Of a DNA stretch of 64,000 nt, positions 43,178 through 51,502 are shown in pieces. This stretch comes from Cryobacterium sp. PH31-O1 (GTDB lineage: Bacteria; Actinomycetota; Actinomycetes; Actinomycetales; Microbacteriaceae), in assembly GCF_030063455.1 (NCBI RefSeq), contig NZ_JASITB010000005.1, forward strand, positions 248,001 to 312,000, in the 5' to 3' direction. Below the pieces are notes generated by a model. That model saw only the letters and a list, made by a program, of their open reading frames with translations. It had not been told where the DNA came from and ran no database searches. Position 1 is the stretch's first letter. Each line of letters begins with the position of its first letter. Both the position numbers and the translations under genes were made by a program.

Positions 43178-45049
43178 GTGCAGTTTCACCACCACGGGTA
43201 CGTGTCCACCGATCCCCGCACACAGGATGCAGCCGGGGTCGGCATCGACCGCCCCAAGGAGCTCCCCGACAACGTCGACGTTCTCATTGTGGGAACCGGC
43301 CCGGCCGGCATGATCACCGCCGCCCAGCTCTCCCAGTTTTCGGGCATCACGACCCGCATCGTGGAGCGTCGCGGCGACCGGCTCCCGATCGGCCAGGCCG
43401 ACGGCATCCAGGCGCGCAGCGTCGAGACCTTTCAGGCCTTCGGTTTCGCCGAGCGCATCATCGCCGAGGCCTACCGCATCACCGAAATGGCGTTTTGGAA
43501 GCCGGACCCCACCAACCCGGCCAACATCATCCGCACGGCCCGCGCCATCGACGACCCCACCGGCATCAGCGAGTTTCCGCACCTCATCGTCAACCAGGCG
43601 CGCGTGCTGGACTACTTCGCCGAGGTGATGGCCAATTCGCCCACCCGAATGACTCCAGATTTCGGCTTTGAATTTGTCGGCCTCACGAACACCGACGAGG
43701 GCGATTATCCCGTCACGGTGACACTCCGACACACCGTGGGAGCAGAAGCGGGCCAGGAGCGCATCCTGCACGCCAAGTACGTCGTCGGAGCCGACGGCGC
43801 CCGTAGCGGTGTGCGCGATTCCATCGGGTGCACGCTCGCCGGCGACGCGGCCTTCCACGCCTGGGGCGTCATGGACGTGCTCGCCGTCACCGACTTTCCC
43901 GACATTCGTACCAAGTGCGCCATCCAGTCCGGAACCGGCGGCAGCATTCTGCACATTCCGCGCGAGGGTGGCTACCTGTTTCGCATGTATGTCGACCTTG
44001 GCGAAGTGGCCGCCGACGACAACGGCGAGGTGCGCAAGACGTCGATCGACGAGATCATCGTCAAGGCGAACGAGATTCTGCACCCCTACACACTCGACGT
44101 GAAGAACGTCGCCTGGCACAGCGTGTACGAGGTGGCCCACCGGCTCACGGACCGATTCGACGACGTGCTGCCGGAGGAGGTCGGCATCCGCTCGCCACGG
44201 GTTTTCATCATGGGTGACGCCTGCCACACGCACAGCGCCAAGGCTGGCCAGGGCATGAACGTCTCGATGCAGGACGGCTTCAACCTCGGTTGGAAGCTCG
44301 GCTACGTGCTCGACGGCCGCAGCCCCGAAAGCCTGCTCAGCACCTATTCGGCCGAGCGTCAGGTCATCGCTAAGAACCTGATCGACTTCGACAAGGAGTG
44401 GTCGTCGCTCATGGCAGCGAAGCCGGAGGATCTCAAGGTTCCGCTCGAGGAGTTCTACACCCAGACAGCGGAGTTCCCCTCCGGCTTCATGACGCAGTAC
44501 CCGCCGTCGATGTTGATCGGCGAGGTCACCCACCAGTCGCTCGCCACCGGATTCCCCATCGGCAAGCGCTTCAAGTCCGCCCCGGTCGTGCGCGTCGCCG
44601 ACGCCAACCCGGTGCAGCTGGGCCACCACCACCGTGCAGACGGCCGCTGGCGCTTGTACGCCTTCGCTGACGCCGACAACTCCGCCGTCGCCGACTGGGC
44701 CGAGTGGATGCGCACCGGTCTCGACTCGCCGCTGCTCGCCCACACCCCGGCCGGCGCCGACGTCGACAGTGTCTTCGACGTCAAGGTGATCTACCAGCAA
44801 GACCACACCGAGGTCGACCTGGGCCAGGTCGACACGGCGTTCCTTCCGACCACCGGCCCGTTCGGACTGATCGACTACGAGAAGGTGTACGCCGCCGACC
44901 CGGAAGACGGCATCTTCGAGCAACGCGGCATCAGCAAGGGCGGCGCCGTGGTCGTGGTGCGCCCCGACCAGTACGTCGCGCACGTGCTGCCCCTGGCCGC
45001 CACCACCGAGCTCGCCGCGTACTTTCGGCAGATGCTGCTCGTTCGGTAG
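43178..45049 (+). CDS. FAD-binding aromatic monooxygenase (phenol 2-monooxygenase / 3-hydroxybenzoate 4-monooxygenase type)
   Basis: This 623-residue protein has the FAD motif 'VDVLIVGTGPAGMITAAQLS', the DG motif 'YVVGADGARSGVRDSIG' and the GD motif 'FIMGDACHTHSAKAGQGMNV'. A C-terminal thioredoxin-like domain, typical of phenol hydroxylase-type enzymes, follows (about 440-620). The GTG start is supported by GAGGA 5 bases upstream; a longer start at 43127 lacks one. It hydroxylates a phenolic ring using NAD(P)H and O2. It stands alone, with no ring-cleavage gene near, but has a clear palindromic operator. Confidence 0.92.
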   Translation: MQFHHHGYVSTDPRTQDAAGVGIDRPKELPDNVDVLIVGTGPAGMITAAQLSQFSGITTRIVERRGDRLPIGQADGIQARSVETFQAFGFAERIIAEAYRITEMAFWKPDPTNPANIIRTARAIDDPTGISEFPHLIVNQARVLDYFAEVMANSPTRMTPDFGFEFVGLTNTDEGDYPVTVTLRHTVGAEAGQERILHAKYVVGADGARSGVRDSIGCTLAGDAAFHAWGVMDVLAVTDFPDIRTKCAIQSGTGGSILHIPREGGYLFRMYVDLGEVAADDNGEVRKTSIDEIIVKANEILHPYTLDVKNVAWHSVYEVAHRLTDRFDDVLPEEVGIRSPRVFIMGDACHTHSAKAGQGMNVSMQDGFNLGWKLGYVLDGRSPESLLSTYSAERQVIAKNLIDFDKEWSSLMAAKPEDLKVPLEEFYTQTAEFPSGFMTQYPPSMLIGEVTHQSLATGFPIGKRFKSAPVVRVADANPVQLGHHHRADGRWRLYAFADADNSAVADWAEWMRTGLDSPLLAHTPAGADVDSVFDVKVIYQQDHTEVDLGQVDTAFLPTTGPFGLIDYEKVYAADPEDGIFEQRGISKGGAVVVVRPDQYVAHVLPLAATTELAAYFRQMLLVR

Positions 45050-45063
45050 ACGCGACGACAGAC

Positions 45064-45089
45064 GGCATCCGCGTCGACGAGCGGATGCC
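45064..45089. terminator. 9-bp hairpin between convergent genes, built from the frequent octamer
   Basis: GGCATCCGC (45064-45072) pairs with GCGGATGCC (45081-45089) over an 8-base loop, between the monooxygenase and the convergent arfB. There is no T tract, so terminator function is uncertain. The same stem sequence occurs in the hairpin at 13032-13060. Confidence 0.5.
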
Positions 45090-45103
45090 ATCGGTCGCCA
45101 CCC

Positions 45104-45526
45104 TTAGTCGGCCGCGGGACGCTGCCGGCTGCGTTTTGTGGCCGAACGCTGCTGTTTGACGGCGAGGTGACGCCGGGCCGATCCGCGGGTGGGTTTGGTC
45201 GCGCGGCGCGCGGCCGGTTCCGCGGCCAGCCCTGCGATCACCAGGTCGGCGAGCTTGCGCAGGGCAATCCCGCGATTGCGCAGTTGGGACCGCTGCTCGC
45301 TGGCGGCGACGGTGACGACCCCGGAAACGAGGCGGTGCCCGAGTCGGGTGAGCAGCAGCATCCGCTCATCGTTGGAGAGCACCGTGGAGTCGGCGACGTT
45401 CCAGAACAGCTCGACGCGGCTGTCGGAGGTGTTCACATGCTGGCCGCCGGGCCCGGACGATCGGGAGAACCGCCAGCCGAGCTCGCGCTCGGGAATGGTG
45501 AGCGCGGGCGACACCTCAAGATCCAT
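45104..45526 (-). CDS. arfB: ArfB-type alternative ribosome rescue factor / peptidyl-tRNA hydrolase
   Basis: This 140-residue protein has the release-factor catalytic loop 'FSRSSGPGGQHVNTSDSRVE' with GGQ at residues 27-29. A basic C-terminal tail ('RATKPTRGSARRHLAVKQQR') follows, which in ArfB enters the empty mRNA channel of stalled ribosomes. Length and layout are typical of ArfB (YaeJ). It frees ribosomes stalled on mRNAs without a stop codon. Confidence 0.93.
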   Translation of the reverse strand: MDLEVSPALTIPERELGWRFSRSSGPGGQHVNTSDSRVELFWNVADSTVLSNDERMLLLTRLGHRLVSGVVTVAASEQRSQLRNRGIALRKLADLVIAGLAAEPAARRATKPTRGSARRHLAVKQQRSATKRSRQRPAAD

Positions 45527-45725
45527 CTCTCTAGCGTGGCACGATCTCGGCGCAGGTGAAAAAGAAGCCTATCGGCAATCATCACTGTCAAGATTTTCGA
45601 TTTGCGGATACCATCTGCGGCGCAACGATGTAATACCAATCCGTTTGGCAGTGGGCTACGAACTGAGGCTATCTCACTAAACCGTCGGGATCGTCTCGAT
45701 GGGCGAGGTCACAAAGGAGTGAAAC

Positions 45726-46409
45726 GTGAAAAAGAACATGAAACTGGTGCTCGGCGCGAGTGCTGCCGCGCTCATCGCCCTGTCGCTGGGCGCCGCCCCG
45801 GCATCAGCACATGTCCCGAACTCAGTGCGCGGTAACGTAGTGCTGACAGCCCACCTCACGGAGCTTAACGACTCCGGGGCGTCGGGTAAAGCGTTCGCGG
45901 TCGTTCGTGGCGAGACCATTCGAGCGATCGGTCTCCGCGCGAGGGGTCTAACGCCCAATGCTCCACACGCCCAGCACATCCACTACGGGGAAGAGGCAAT
46001 GAACGAGTGCCCCACGATGGCGTTGGACAGCAACGCTGACGGACGGTTGAGCACCGTCGAGGGCATTCCGGCTTACGGGCCCGTTGTGGTGTCTCTCAAC
46101 ACCAGTGGAGACACCACGCCGGCCAGCTTTCTGGACGTTACCCGGTTCCCCGTTTCGAAGAACGGCTCCTATAACTACCTCCGAACCAAGATCGGCTTCA
46201 CGGATGTGGCCGGGACCGGCGAGGATAATGGCAACGGCACCGCTGCCGACATCGCCGAGGCCATCCGCGACGGTGAAGGCGTCGTCGTGATCCACGGAGT
46301 CGACTACAACGGCAACGGGGAATACGACTTCGAGGCGGGTGCCAGTGAACTTGACGGCAACCTCCCCGCCGAGGCTACTGACCCGGCCGCCTGCGGAGTT
46401 CTGCACTAA
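45726..46409 (+). CDS. secreted CHRD-like protein with EF-hand-like loops
   Basis: This 227-residue protein has a Sec signal peptide (cleavage near ASA, residue 28). The mature part has a CHRD-like pattern: 'NVVLTAHLTELNDSGASGKA' and 'NAPHAQHIHYG' with clustered His at 81-87. Two Ca-binding-type loops occur, 'DSNADG' at 101-106 and 'DYNGNGEYDF' at 193-202. AAGGAG precedes the GTG start, and a strong hairpin follows the stop. It is likely a surface or secreted metal-binding protein of unknown function. Confidence 0.8.
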   Translation: MKKNMKLVLGASAAALIALSLGAAPASAHVPNSVRGNVVLTAHLTELNDSGASGKAFAVVRGETIRAIGLRARGLTPNAPHAQHIHYGEEAMNECPTMALDSNADGRLSTVEGIPAYGPVVVSLNTSGDTTPASFLDVTRFPVSKNGSYNYLRTKIGFTDVAGTGEDNGNGTAADIAEAIRDGEGVVVIHGVDYNGNGEYDFEAGASELDGNLPAEATDPAACGVLH

Positions 46410-46429
46410 CTGCAAGCAGTTCGATCAAA

Positions 46430-46468
46430 GCTGAGGTCCAGGGCACGCACAGCGCCCTGGACCTCAGC
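46430..46468 (+). terminator. strong hairpin terminator after the CHRD-like gene
   Basis: A 15-bp perfect stem (46430-46444 with 46454-46468) with a 9-base loop follows the secreted-protein stop by 20 bases. The gap to 46566 beyond it shows no gene, and the convergent SCO1664-like gene ends there. Confidence 0.85.
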
Positions 46469-46566
46469 CTCGTTCTCGGCAACGGTTAGCGTCGGGTCAG
46501 GCAACCGTCCGGGCGCGACGTCGTTCATGGACAGCGTCGATCTCGTCACATTCGGTGTGCACCTTT

Positions 46567-47328
46567 CTAGAACAGAGGCCAAGGCACCGCAGGCATGTCG
46601 CCGCTCGGGGCCGGGAATCGTGCGATCGTGCGCAATCGGCCGCAACGCTCGGCGAGCGCGGCGATTTCGTCGGCGCTGAGGAGGCCAGCGAGCGTGTCGC
46701 CGAGGGCACCGTTCAATTCGGCGCTGACGCGGTCGATGCCGTCGAGCTCGTCGGTGCTGAGCATGTCGCCGAGCCACCCCCAGAGCACGGTGCGCAGCTT
46801 GTGCTCAGCGTGAAAGGTGAGTCCGTGGTCGACGCCGTGCCGATGACCGTCGGGCATCGGCAGAATGTGGTCGCCCTTGCGATCGGCGTTGTTCACGACG
46901 ATGTCGAACACGGCCATGCGTCGAAGCGCGGCCGTGTCTTCGTGGATGAGGGTGACCATCCGTTCGTTCTCGTCGCGCCCGTCGAAAACGTGGCGCCATC
47001 CAGACTCTGGCACGGCCTCGGCGGCCACGATGTCGACGGCGGTCTGGGTCGGGTCGGCATCCTGCCAGAGCTGCACCATGCCCTCACCCATCGGGCCGCC
47101 CCGCAACCAGGTTTGCGGCACCACGTTCCAGCCGAACGCCTGCGATACCAGATAGGCGGCCACCTCGCGGTTCGCCAGACCGGCGAAGTCCCAGAGCACA
47201 TGCTCCCCCGCGACCGGCTTATAGACGACCGCCGCCCCGTCGATGCTGGCGAGAAAAGTCGCGTTCGACGCTGTAGTGATGCGGCCCGTGAGCCGCAGCT
47301 CGCCGTTCTGCAGGTCGGGGTCGCTCAT
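46567..47328 (-). CDS. SCO1664 family protein (phosphatidylinositol kinase-like fold)
   Basis: This 253-residue protein has a kinase-like layout: 'AAVVYKPVAGEHVLWDFAGL' with a conserved Lys, 'NREVAAYLVSQAFGW', then 'FDIVVNNADRKGDHIL' and 'VDHGLTFHAEHKLRTVLWGW' with catalytic Asp and Asn. It matches the family named after SCO1664. The start MSDPDLQN shares one base with the DUF3090 stop. The trio of histidine phosphatase, DUF3090 and SCO1664 is a conserved actinobacterial cluster of unknown role. Confidence 0.92.
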   Translation of the reverse strand: MSDPDLQNGELRLTGRITTASNATFLASIDGAAVVYKPVAGEHVLWDFAGLANREVAAYLVSQAFGWNVVPQTWLRGGPMGEGMVQLWQDADPTQTAVDIVAAEAVPESGWRHVFDGRDENERMVTLIHEDTAALRRMAVFDIVVNNADRKGDHILPMPDGHRHGVDHGLTFHAEHKLRTVLWGWLGDMLSTDELDGIDRVSAELNGALGDTLAGLLSADEIAALAERCGRLRTIARFPAPSGDMPAVPWPLF

Positions 47329-47897
47329 CAGATGTCGGGCAGGGTGCAGGTGTGTCCGTCGGGGTCCACGGGGTAGCCGCACAGGGGGCAGATGGGCCGC
47401 CCGGCACCCACGACCTCACGGGTACGCTTCGCGAAAGCGCGTGCGGTGCCGACGGGTAGGCGCACCAGCAGCATTTGCTCTATCTCCACCAGGTCGGGCG
47501 CATCGTCGTCGCCTTTTTCGTCTTCGTCTTCGTCTTCGTCGCCCTCGATCAGCGGGTAGGCCTCGATCACGACCTGCACGGTCGACGGATCCCAGCCGAG
47601 GCTGAGGGCACCGGTGCGAAATTCTTCCGCGACGGGCTCCTCCAGCGGGTCGTTGTCGACGAGCTCGACGGGTGTCGTGGTGGGGATGCTGAACGGGTTG
47701 CCCTCGAAGGTGATCAGCTGGTCGAGAATCTCGTCGATCTTCTCGGCGAGTAGGGCCGACTGCTGTTTCTCTAGCGCAATGCTCACGATCCGGGCGCCGG
47801 CGCGCACCTGCAGGTAGAACGTGCGCGACCCGGGCAGGCCGACCGTACCGACGACGACTCGATCTGGCCAGTCGAATTCATGAACGATTGTGGGCAT
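47328..47897 (-). CDS. DUF3090 family protein
   Basis: This 189-residue protein begins 'VHEFDWPDRVVVGTVGLPGS' and 'RTFYLQVRAGARIVSIALEK', and ends in a zinc-ribbon-like 'RPICPLCGYPVDPDGHTC', with three Cys and one His. A strongly acidic stretch, 'GDEDEDEDEKGDDD', lies in the middle. The family is restricted mainly to actinobacteria and is uncharacterised. It is one base coupled to the SCO1664-like gene and 18 bases after the phosphatase gene. Confidence 0.93.
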   Translation of the reverse strand: MPTIVHEFDWPDRVVVGTVGLPGSRTFYLQVRAGARIVSIALEKQQSALLAEKIDEILDQLITFEGNPFSIPTTTPVELVDNDPLEEPVAEEFRTGALSLGWDPSTVQVVIEAYPLIEGDEDEDEDEKGDDDAPDLVEIEQMLLVRLPVGTARAFAKRTREVVGAGRPICPLCGYPVDPDGHTCTLPDI

Positions 47898-47915
47898 ACA
47901 AATACTCTAAACGTC

Positions 47916-48614
47916 TCAGGTGCGCGGAGCCTGAGGCCCGGCCCCGCCGCCGACCGGCGCGTCGGCCGAGAGGATGCTAGTCGCCAGCCACGACAAATCG
48001 CCTCCATCGGTGTTGGTGGCGTGAACGCTCGGCCGGCCAGCGCCGTACCGCACGATCGAAACGGATGCCGGGCCCACGTTGATGCGCTGGAACAGATCCA
48101 GGTGCATGCCGAGCGCGTCGGCCAGAATTGATTTGATGATGTCGCCGTGACTCACCGCCACCCAGACGGCGCCGGGCCCGTGCTCAGCCTCGAAGGCAGC
48201 GTCCTGGCGTCGAATGGCGGCTACCGAACGCGCCTGCATGGCGGCCATCGACTCGCCGCCCGGAAAGACAACGGCCGACGGCTGGGTCTGCACGACGGAC
48301 CAGAGGTTCTCGGTGGCCAGATCGCTCAGGGTGCGGCCCTGCCACCGGCCATAGTCGCATTCGGTGAGTCCCTCGTCGAGAGGGGTCACCAGGGAGCCGA
48401 CCTGATGGTCGATGATCAGTTGCGCGGTTTGCCGGCAGCGCTCCAGGGGGCTTGAGACCACTCCTACCAGCGGCACCGGCGCGAGCCGCTCGCCCGTGAG
48501 GGCGGCCTGTTCACGCCCGATCTGGTCGAGGCTGACCCCGAGGGTTCGTCCAGCCAGCACTCCGGTGGCGTTTGCGGTGGTGCGACCGTGCCGCACGAGA
48601 ATAACTGTTGCCAT
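47916..48614 (-). CDS. histidine phosphatase (MSMEG_4193 type)
   Basis: This 232-residue protein has the RHG motif at residues 8-10 ('VILVRHGRTTAN'), 'SSPLERCRQTAQLI', an acidic catalytic region at 'EGLTECDYGRWQGRTLSDLA' and the second His in 'VAVSHGDIIKSILAD'. The layout matches the MSMEG_4193 phosphomutase-like family, which clusters with DUF3090 and SCO1664. The substrate is unknown. It leads the three-gene operon. Confidence 0.92.
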   Translation of the reverse strand: MATVILVRHGRTTANATGVLAGRTLGVSLDQIGREQAALTGERLAPVPLVGVVSSPLERCRQTAQLIIDHQVGSLVTPLDEGLTECDYGRWQGRTLSDLATENLWSVVQTQPSAVVFPGGESMAAMQARSVAAIRRQDAAFEAEHGPGAVWVAVSHGDIIKSILADALGMHLDLFQRINVGPASVSIVRYGAGRPSVHATNTDGGDLSWLATSILSADAPVGGGAGPQAPRT

Positions 48615-48649
48615 CTGCCCAGCCTAGACATCCGCTTGTTTGTCTTCGA

Positions 48650-48915
48650 CCGCACTGCGCAACGGGAGGGTGCGCACGGGCGCACCCCACACCCTGTACG
48701 ACGCGGCGACCGCGGGGAATGGATGAGAGGATGGCGGGCTTGTCGATCACCACAATGCGATCGTCGCGGTGAATCACGTGGATCAGCCCCGGAACAAAGG
48801 CCTCCTCGGCCAGATCGCGGTGGAATCAGACGAAGGTGTACGGCCGGTCGGGGTCGCGACCGAAGACGGCCGTGCCCGTTTCGTAGCGCAAGTGGCGAAC
48901 GCCGGGGCATCCTCT
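48650..48915 (-). pseudogene. remnant of an RluA-type pseudouridine synthase gene
   Basis: One minus frame reads 'YETGTAVFGRDPDRPYTFV', a TGA (48826-48828), then 'FHRDLAEEAFVPGLIHVIHR' and 'DDRIVVIDKPAILSSIPRGR'. This is the N-terminal S4-to-catalytic junction of an actinobacterial RluA-like synthase ('hRDdrivVvDKP' region). The catalytic HRLD part is missing, and the sequence runs into the phosphatase promoter. A stop plus both-end truncation show it is dead. Confidence 0.75.
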
Positions 48916-48935
48916 GATGGTACGTCGCACCGCCG

Positions 48936-49136
48936 TCACGCGCCTATCGACAGCAGCACGTGGTACACAACGTAGACAGGCCAGACGATCGCCTGCAGCA
49001 GCCCCAGAATGACGCCCCAGAACGTACCATTAGAATCCGAGACGAAATAGACGGCCGCTCCAACGTAGGCCAGGAAGAACATGAAACCCCACGGCCCGTC
49101 CCGAACGATCACGCGCGATCTGCTGTCTCTGGTCAC
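48936..49136 (-). CDS. small membrane protein with two transmembrane helices
   Basis: This 66-residue protein has a basic N-terminus ('TRDSRSRVIVRDGP') and two hydrophobic segments, 'WGFMFFLAYVGAAVYFV' and 'FWGVILGLLQAIVWPVYVVY'. The GTG start is chosen because GGAG lies 5 bases before it; an ATG 36 bases upstream lacks a site. It resembles small actinobacterial inner-membrane proteins of unknown role. It is divergent from the MazG-like gene. Confidence 0.75.
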   Translation of the reverse strand: MTRDSRSRVIVRDGPWGFMFFLAYVGAAVYFVSDSNGTFWGVILGLLQAIVWPVYVVYHVLLSIGA

Positions 49137-49224
49137 AGTTACTCCGCCCCTCGCGGTTATCTTCGCATTCATTGCAAAGAGTAGCCCGATCCGCGCCATA
49201 TATTGACCCTGCTAGATTTGCGTC

Positions 49225-49545
49225 ATGGCCGAAACATCAGTCCACGACGAGATCGCTGCCTTTGTCGCCGAGCGTGACTGGGCCCAATTTCATAGCCCAG
49301 AGAACCTCGCCAAGAGCATCTCCATCGAGGCCGCCGAACTACTCGAGTGCTTCCAATGGACCCCCGATGCAGACACTGCGCGCGTGAGGGAAGAACTTGC
49401 CGACGTACTCACCTACTGCTTTCTGCTAGCCGATCGCATCGGAGCAGATCCGAATCAGATCGTGCTCGACAAGCTGGCGGTAACGAAAGAGAAATATCCA
49501 GTCAGTAAGGCTCGGGGGCGAAGCACCAAGTATGACGCCCTTTGA
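49225..49545 (+). CDS. MazG-like nucleotide pyrophosphohydrolase (RS21-C6/dCTPase type)
   Basis: This 106-residue protein is a single MazG-like four-helix unit. 'SIEAAELLECFQW' and 'EELADVLTYCFLLADRIG' carry the paired acidic residues that bind Mg, as in dCTP pyrophosphatase (RS21-C6) proteins. It cleaves a dNTP or non-canonical NTP to the monophosphate. Its end overlaps the GIY-YIG/DUF2075 gene by 14 bases, a strong sign that the two work together. Confidence 0.9.
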   Translation: MAETSVHDEIAAFVAERDWAQFHSPENLAKSISIEAAELLECFQWTPDADTARVREELADVLTYCFLLADRIGADPNQIVLDKLAVTKEKYPVSKARGRSTKYDAL

Positions 49546-51313
49546 AATCGAACGACTCGACTTCTCGCAGGAAGCCGTTAAGGTCTGGGCGCCTCTGGAC
49601 CGCCGCAATACCAACTGGCCAGTCGTGTACGTGCTTGACAACGCCAGGGCGGAGCGCCCTCTCGTACGTGGGGGGCGACTCGATGACGTCTATGTCGGCG
49701 AATCCCGCAATGCGGCCGCACGAATGCATCAGCACTTCGCCTCTGCTGAAAAGCAGCATCTGAGCACCATCCGAGTCATCGTTGATGCGACTTTCAATAA
49801 ATCGGTCTGCCTCGACCTGGAATCGTACCTAATTCGGATGCTCGCCGGCGACGGTTCCTATCGCGTGCTGAACAGAAACGACGGAATCACCGAGGCCGAC
49901 TACTACGATCGCGCCCTTTATCAAGAGAACTTTCGCGAGGTTTTCGAGCAACTCAGGAGCGACGGGGTATTCACCCGGAGTATTCCCGAGATCGAGAACA
50001 GCGACCTGTTCAAACTGTCACCCTTCAAGGCACTCGCGCAAGATCAAGCCATCGCTGTCGAAGGAATCCTCGAGGGACTGTTCGCCGATCTCGAGGCCGG
50101 CACGGCCAGCACTATCGTCGTGCAGGGAGAGCCGGGCACCGGCAAGACGGTCGTCGCCATATACCTGCTCAAGCTCCTCGTCGATATCGCCAACAAGATC
50201 CCGGCCGAGGACCTCGACGGTGACTCACTATTCTCCGAATTCTTCGTCGAGGGATACCGCGAACTGCTCACAGGAATCAGCATCGGCTTTGTGGTTCCGC
50301 AGCAGTCGCTGCGCGAATCGATCAAGAAGGTGTTCCGCAAAACGCCTGGACTAAACCCGGCCATGGTGATGACCGCGTTCGAGGTCGGGTTCGCCGAAGA
50401 CAATTTCGACCTGCTCATCGTTGACGAATCCCACCGTTTGAACCAACGAGCCAATCAGCCCTCTGGCGTGCAAAACAAGAATTTCAGCGTCATCACCCAG
50501 AAGCTCTTCGGAACCGACGATACGTCGAAGACCCAGCTCGATTGGATCACCGCGAAGAGTACCCACCAGATCTTCTTGCTCGACGAGGCGCAGAGTGTTC
50601 GGCCCGCCGATCTCCCGCCCGAAGTCCTCGGGAAGCTCGTGCGGGTGGCGAAAGCCACACGACGTCACCACCCCCTCCTGTCGCAGATGCGCGTGCAGGC
50701 GGGTGCCGACTACGTCGGCTATATCCGGCGTCTTCTCGGCACCGCATCCCTGGGCGACCGGCCGTTGACGCCTGAGACCTTCAACGGGTATGACTTTCGC
50801 ATCTTTGATGACATCGCCACCATGCGCGCGCAGATCCGCCGCAAAGATGCTGAGGCGGGTCTTTCGCGCCTGCTGGCCGGATTCGCGTGGCCGTGGACCA
50901 CCAAGACCGACACAACCGCCTACGACATTGAAATCGACGGCACCCGGCTGAGGTGGAACAGCACCCAGACCGACTGGATCGCATCATCGAAGTCGCTCGA
51001 CGAGGTCGGATCGATCCACACGGTGCAGGGCTACGACCTGAATTACGCCGGTGTCATCATCGGCCCTGACCTTCGGTACGACCCCGTCAAGCGCCGACTC
51101 TTCGTCAAGCGGGAATCGTACTTCGACAAGAAGGGCAAGGAGAACAATCGCGTCCTGGGCAAGACCTACGATGACGACGACCTCCTGCGGTTCGTGAGCA
51201 ATATCTACGCGGTCCTGCTCACTCGCGGGATCCGTGGGACATACGTCTACGTCTGCGATCCGGCGCTGCGCGCGTACCTGCACGAATACATTGCCGAAGC
51301 TGTAGCGCCGTAA
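49532..51313 (+). CDS. GIY-YIG nuclease domain fused to DUF2075 superfamily 1-like ATPase/helicase
   Basis: This 593-residue protein has an N-terminal GIY-YIG-like domain, with VVYVL at 31-35, YVGES at 54-58 and Glu98 in 'LDLESYLI'. A DUF2075 ATPase follows: Walker A GEPGTGKT at 199-206, Walker B 'DLLIVDESHR' near 293-302, 'IFLLDEAQSVRP' at 347-358 and a late 'TVQGYDLNYAGVIIGPDL' motif. The nuclease-helicase fusion, with a coupled pyrophosphohydrolase, looks like a nucleic-acid processing or defence module. I cannot assign it to a named system. The GIY-YIG call rests on short motifs. Confidence 0.88.
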   Translation: MTPFEIERLDFSQEAVKVWAPLDRRNTNWPVVYVLDNARAERPLVRGGRLDDVYVGESRNAAARMHQHFASAEKQHLSTIRVIVDATFNKSVCLDLESYLIRMLAGDGSYRVLNRNDGITEADYYDRALYQENFREVFEQLRSDGVFTRSIPEIENSDLFKLSPFKALAQDQAIAVEGILEGLFADLEAGTASTIVVQGEPGTGKTVVAIYLLKLLVDIANKIPAEDLDGDSLFSEFFVEGYRELLTGISIGFVVPQQSLRESIKKVFRKTPGLNPAMVMTAFEVGFAEDNFDLLIVDESHRLNQRANQPSGVQNKNFSVITQKLFGTDDTSKTQLDWITAKSTHQIFLLDEAQSVRPADLPPEVLGKLVRVAKATRRHHPLLSQMRVQAGADYVGYIRRLLGTASLGDRPLTPETFNGYDFRIFDDIATMRAQIRRKDAEAGLSRLLAGFAWPWTTKTDTTAYDIEIDGTRLRWNSTQTDWIASSKSLDEVGSIHTVQGYDLNYAGVIIGPDLRYDPVKRRLFVKRESYFDKKGKENNRVLGKTYDDDDLLRFVSNIYAVLLTRGIRGTYVYVCDPALRAYLHEYIAEAVAP

Positions 51314-51316
51314 CGA

Positions 51317-51439
51317 TCACTCCCCTATGCCGATCAAATTCTGGCCGTGCTCCTGCAGAAATTCCAGCGCATCCCCATAAGAAGCCCCGACGAGTCGATT
51401 CTGCGCTGCTGTTGACCCAAGTTGCTCTCTCCCCGCCAC
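51317..51439 (-). other. 40-codon open stretch in the gap before the NYN gene
   Basis: The 189-base gap 51314-51502 contains a minus-strand frame ending 'GASYGDALEFLQEHGQNLIG' plus IGE and a stop, which reads like the natural C-terminus of a protein. No ribosome binding site precedes its GTG. It may be a gene fragment or chance. The plus-strand part holds the NYN gene's GAGGAG site. Confidence 0.25.
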
Positions 51440-51502
51440 TCGGCGCAAACTAGGAGTACCGGATCGCTATTGAGTCTTCCGCCTGCGGCTGAGGAGCTCA
51501 CT

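Noticed and set aside
43082..45091. A 669-codon open frame antisense to the FAD monooxygenase.
   Set aside because: It mirrors the codon bias of the real gene, its Val/Gly/His-rich product has no family pattern, and the plus strand has clear FAD motifs.
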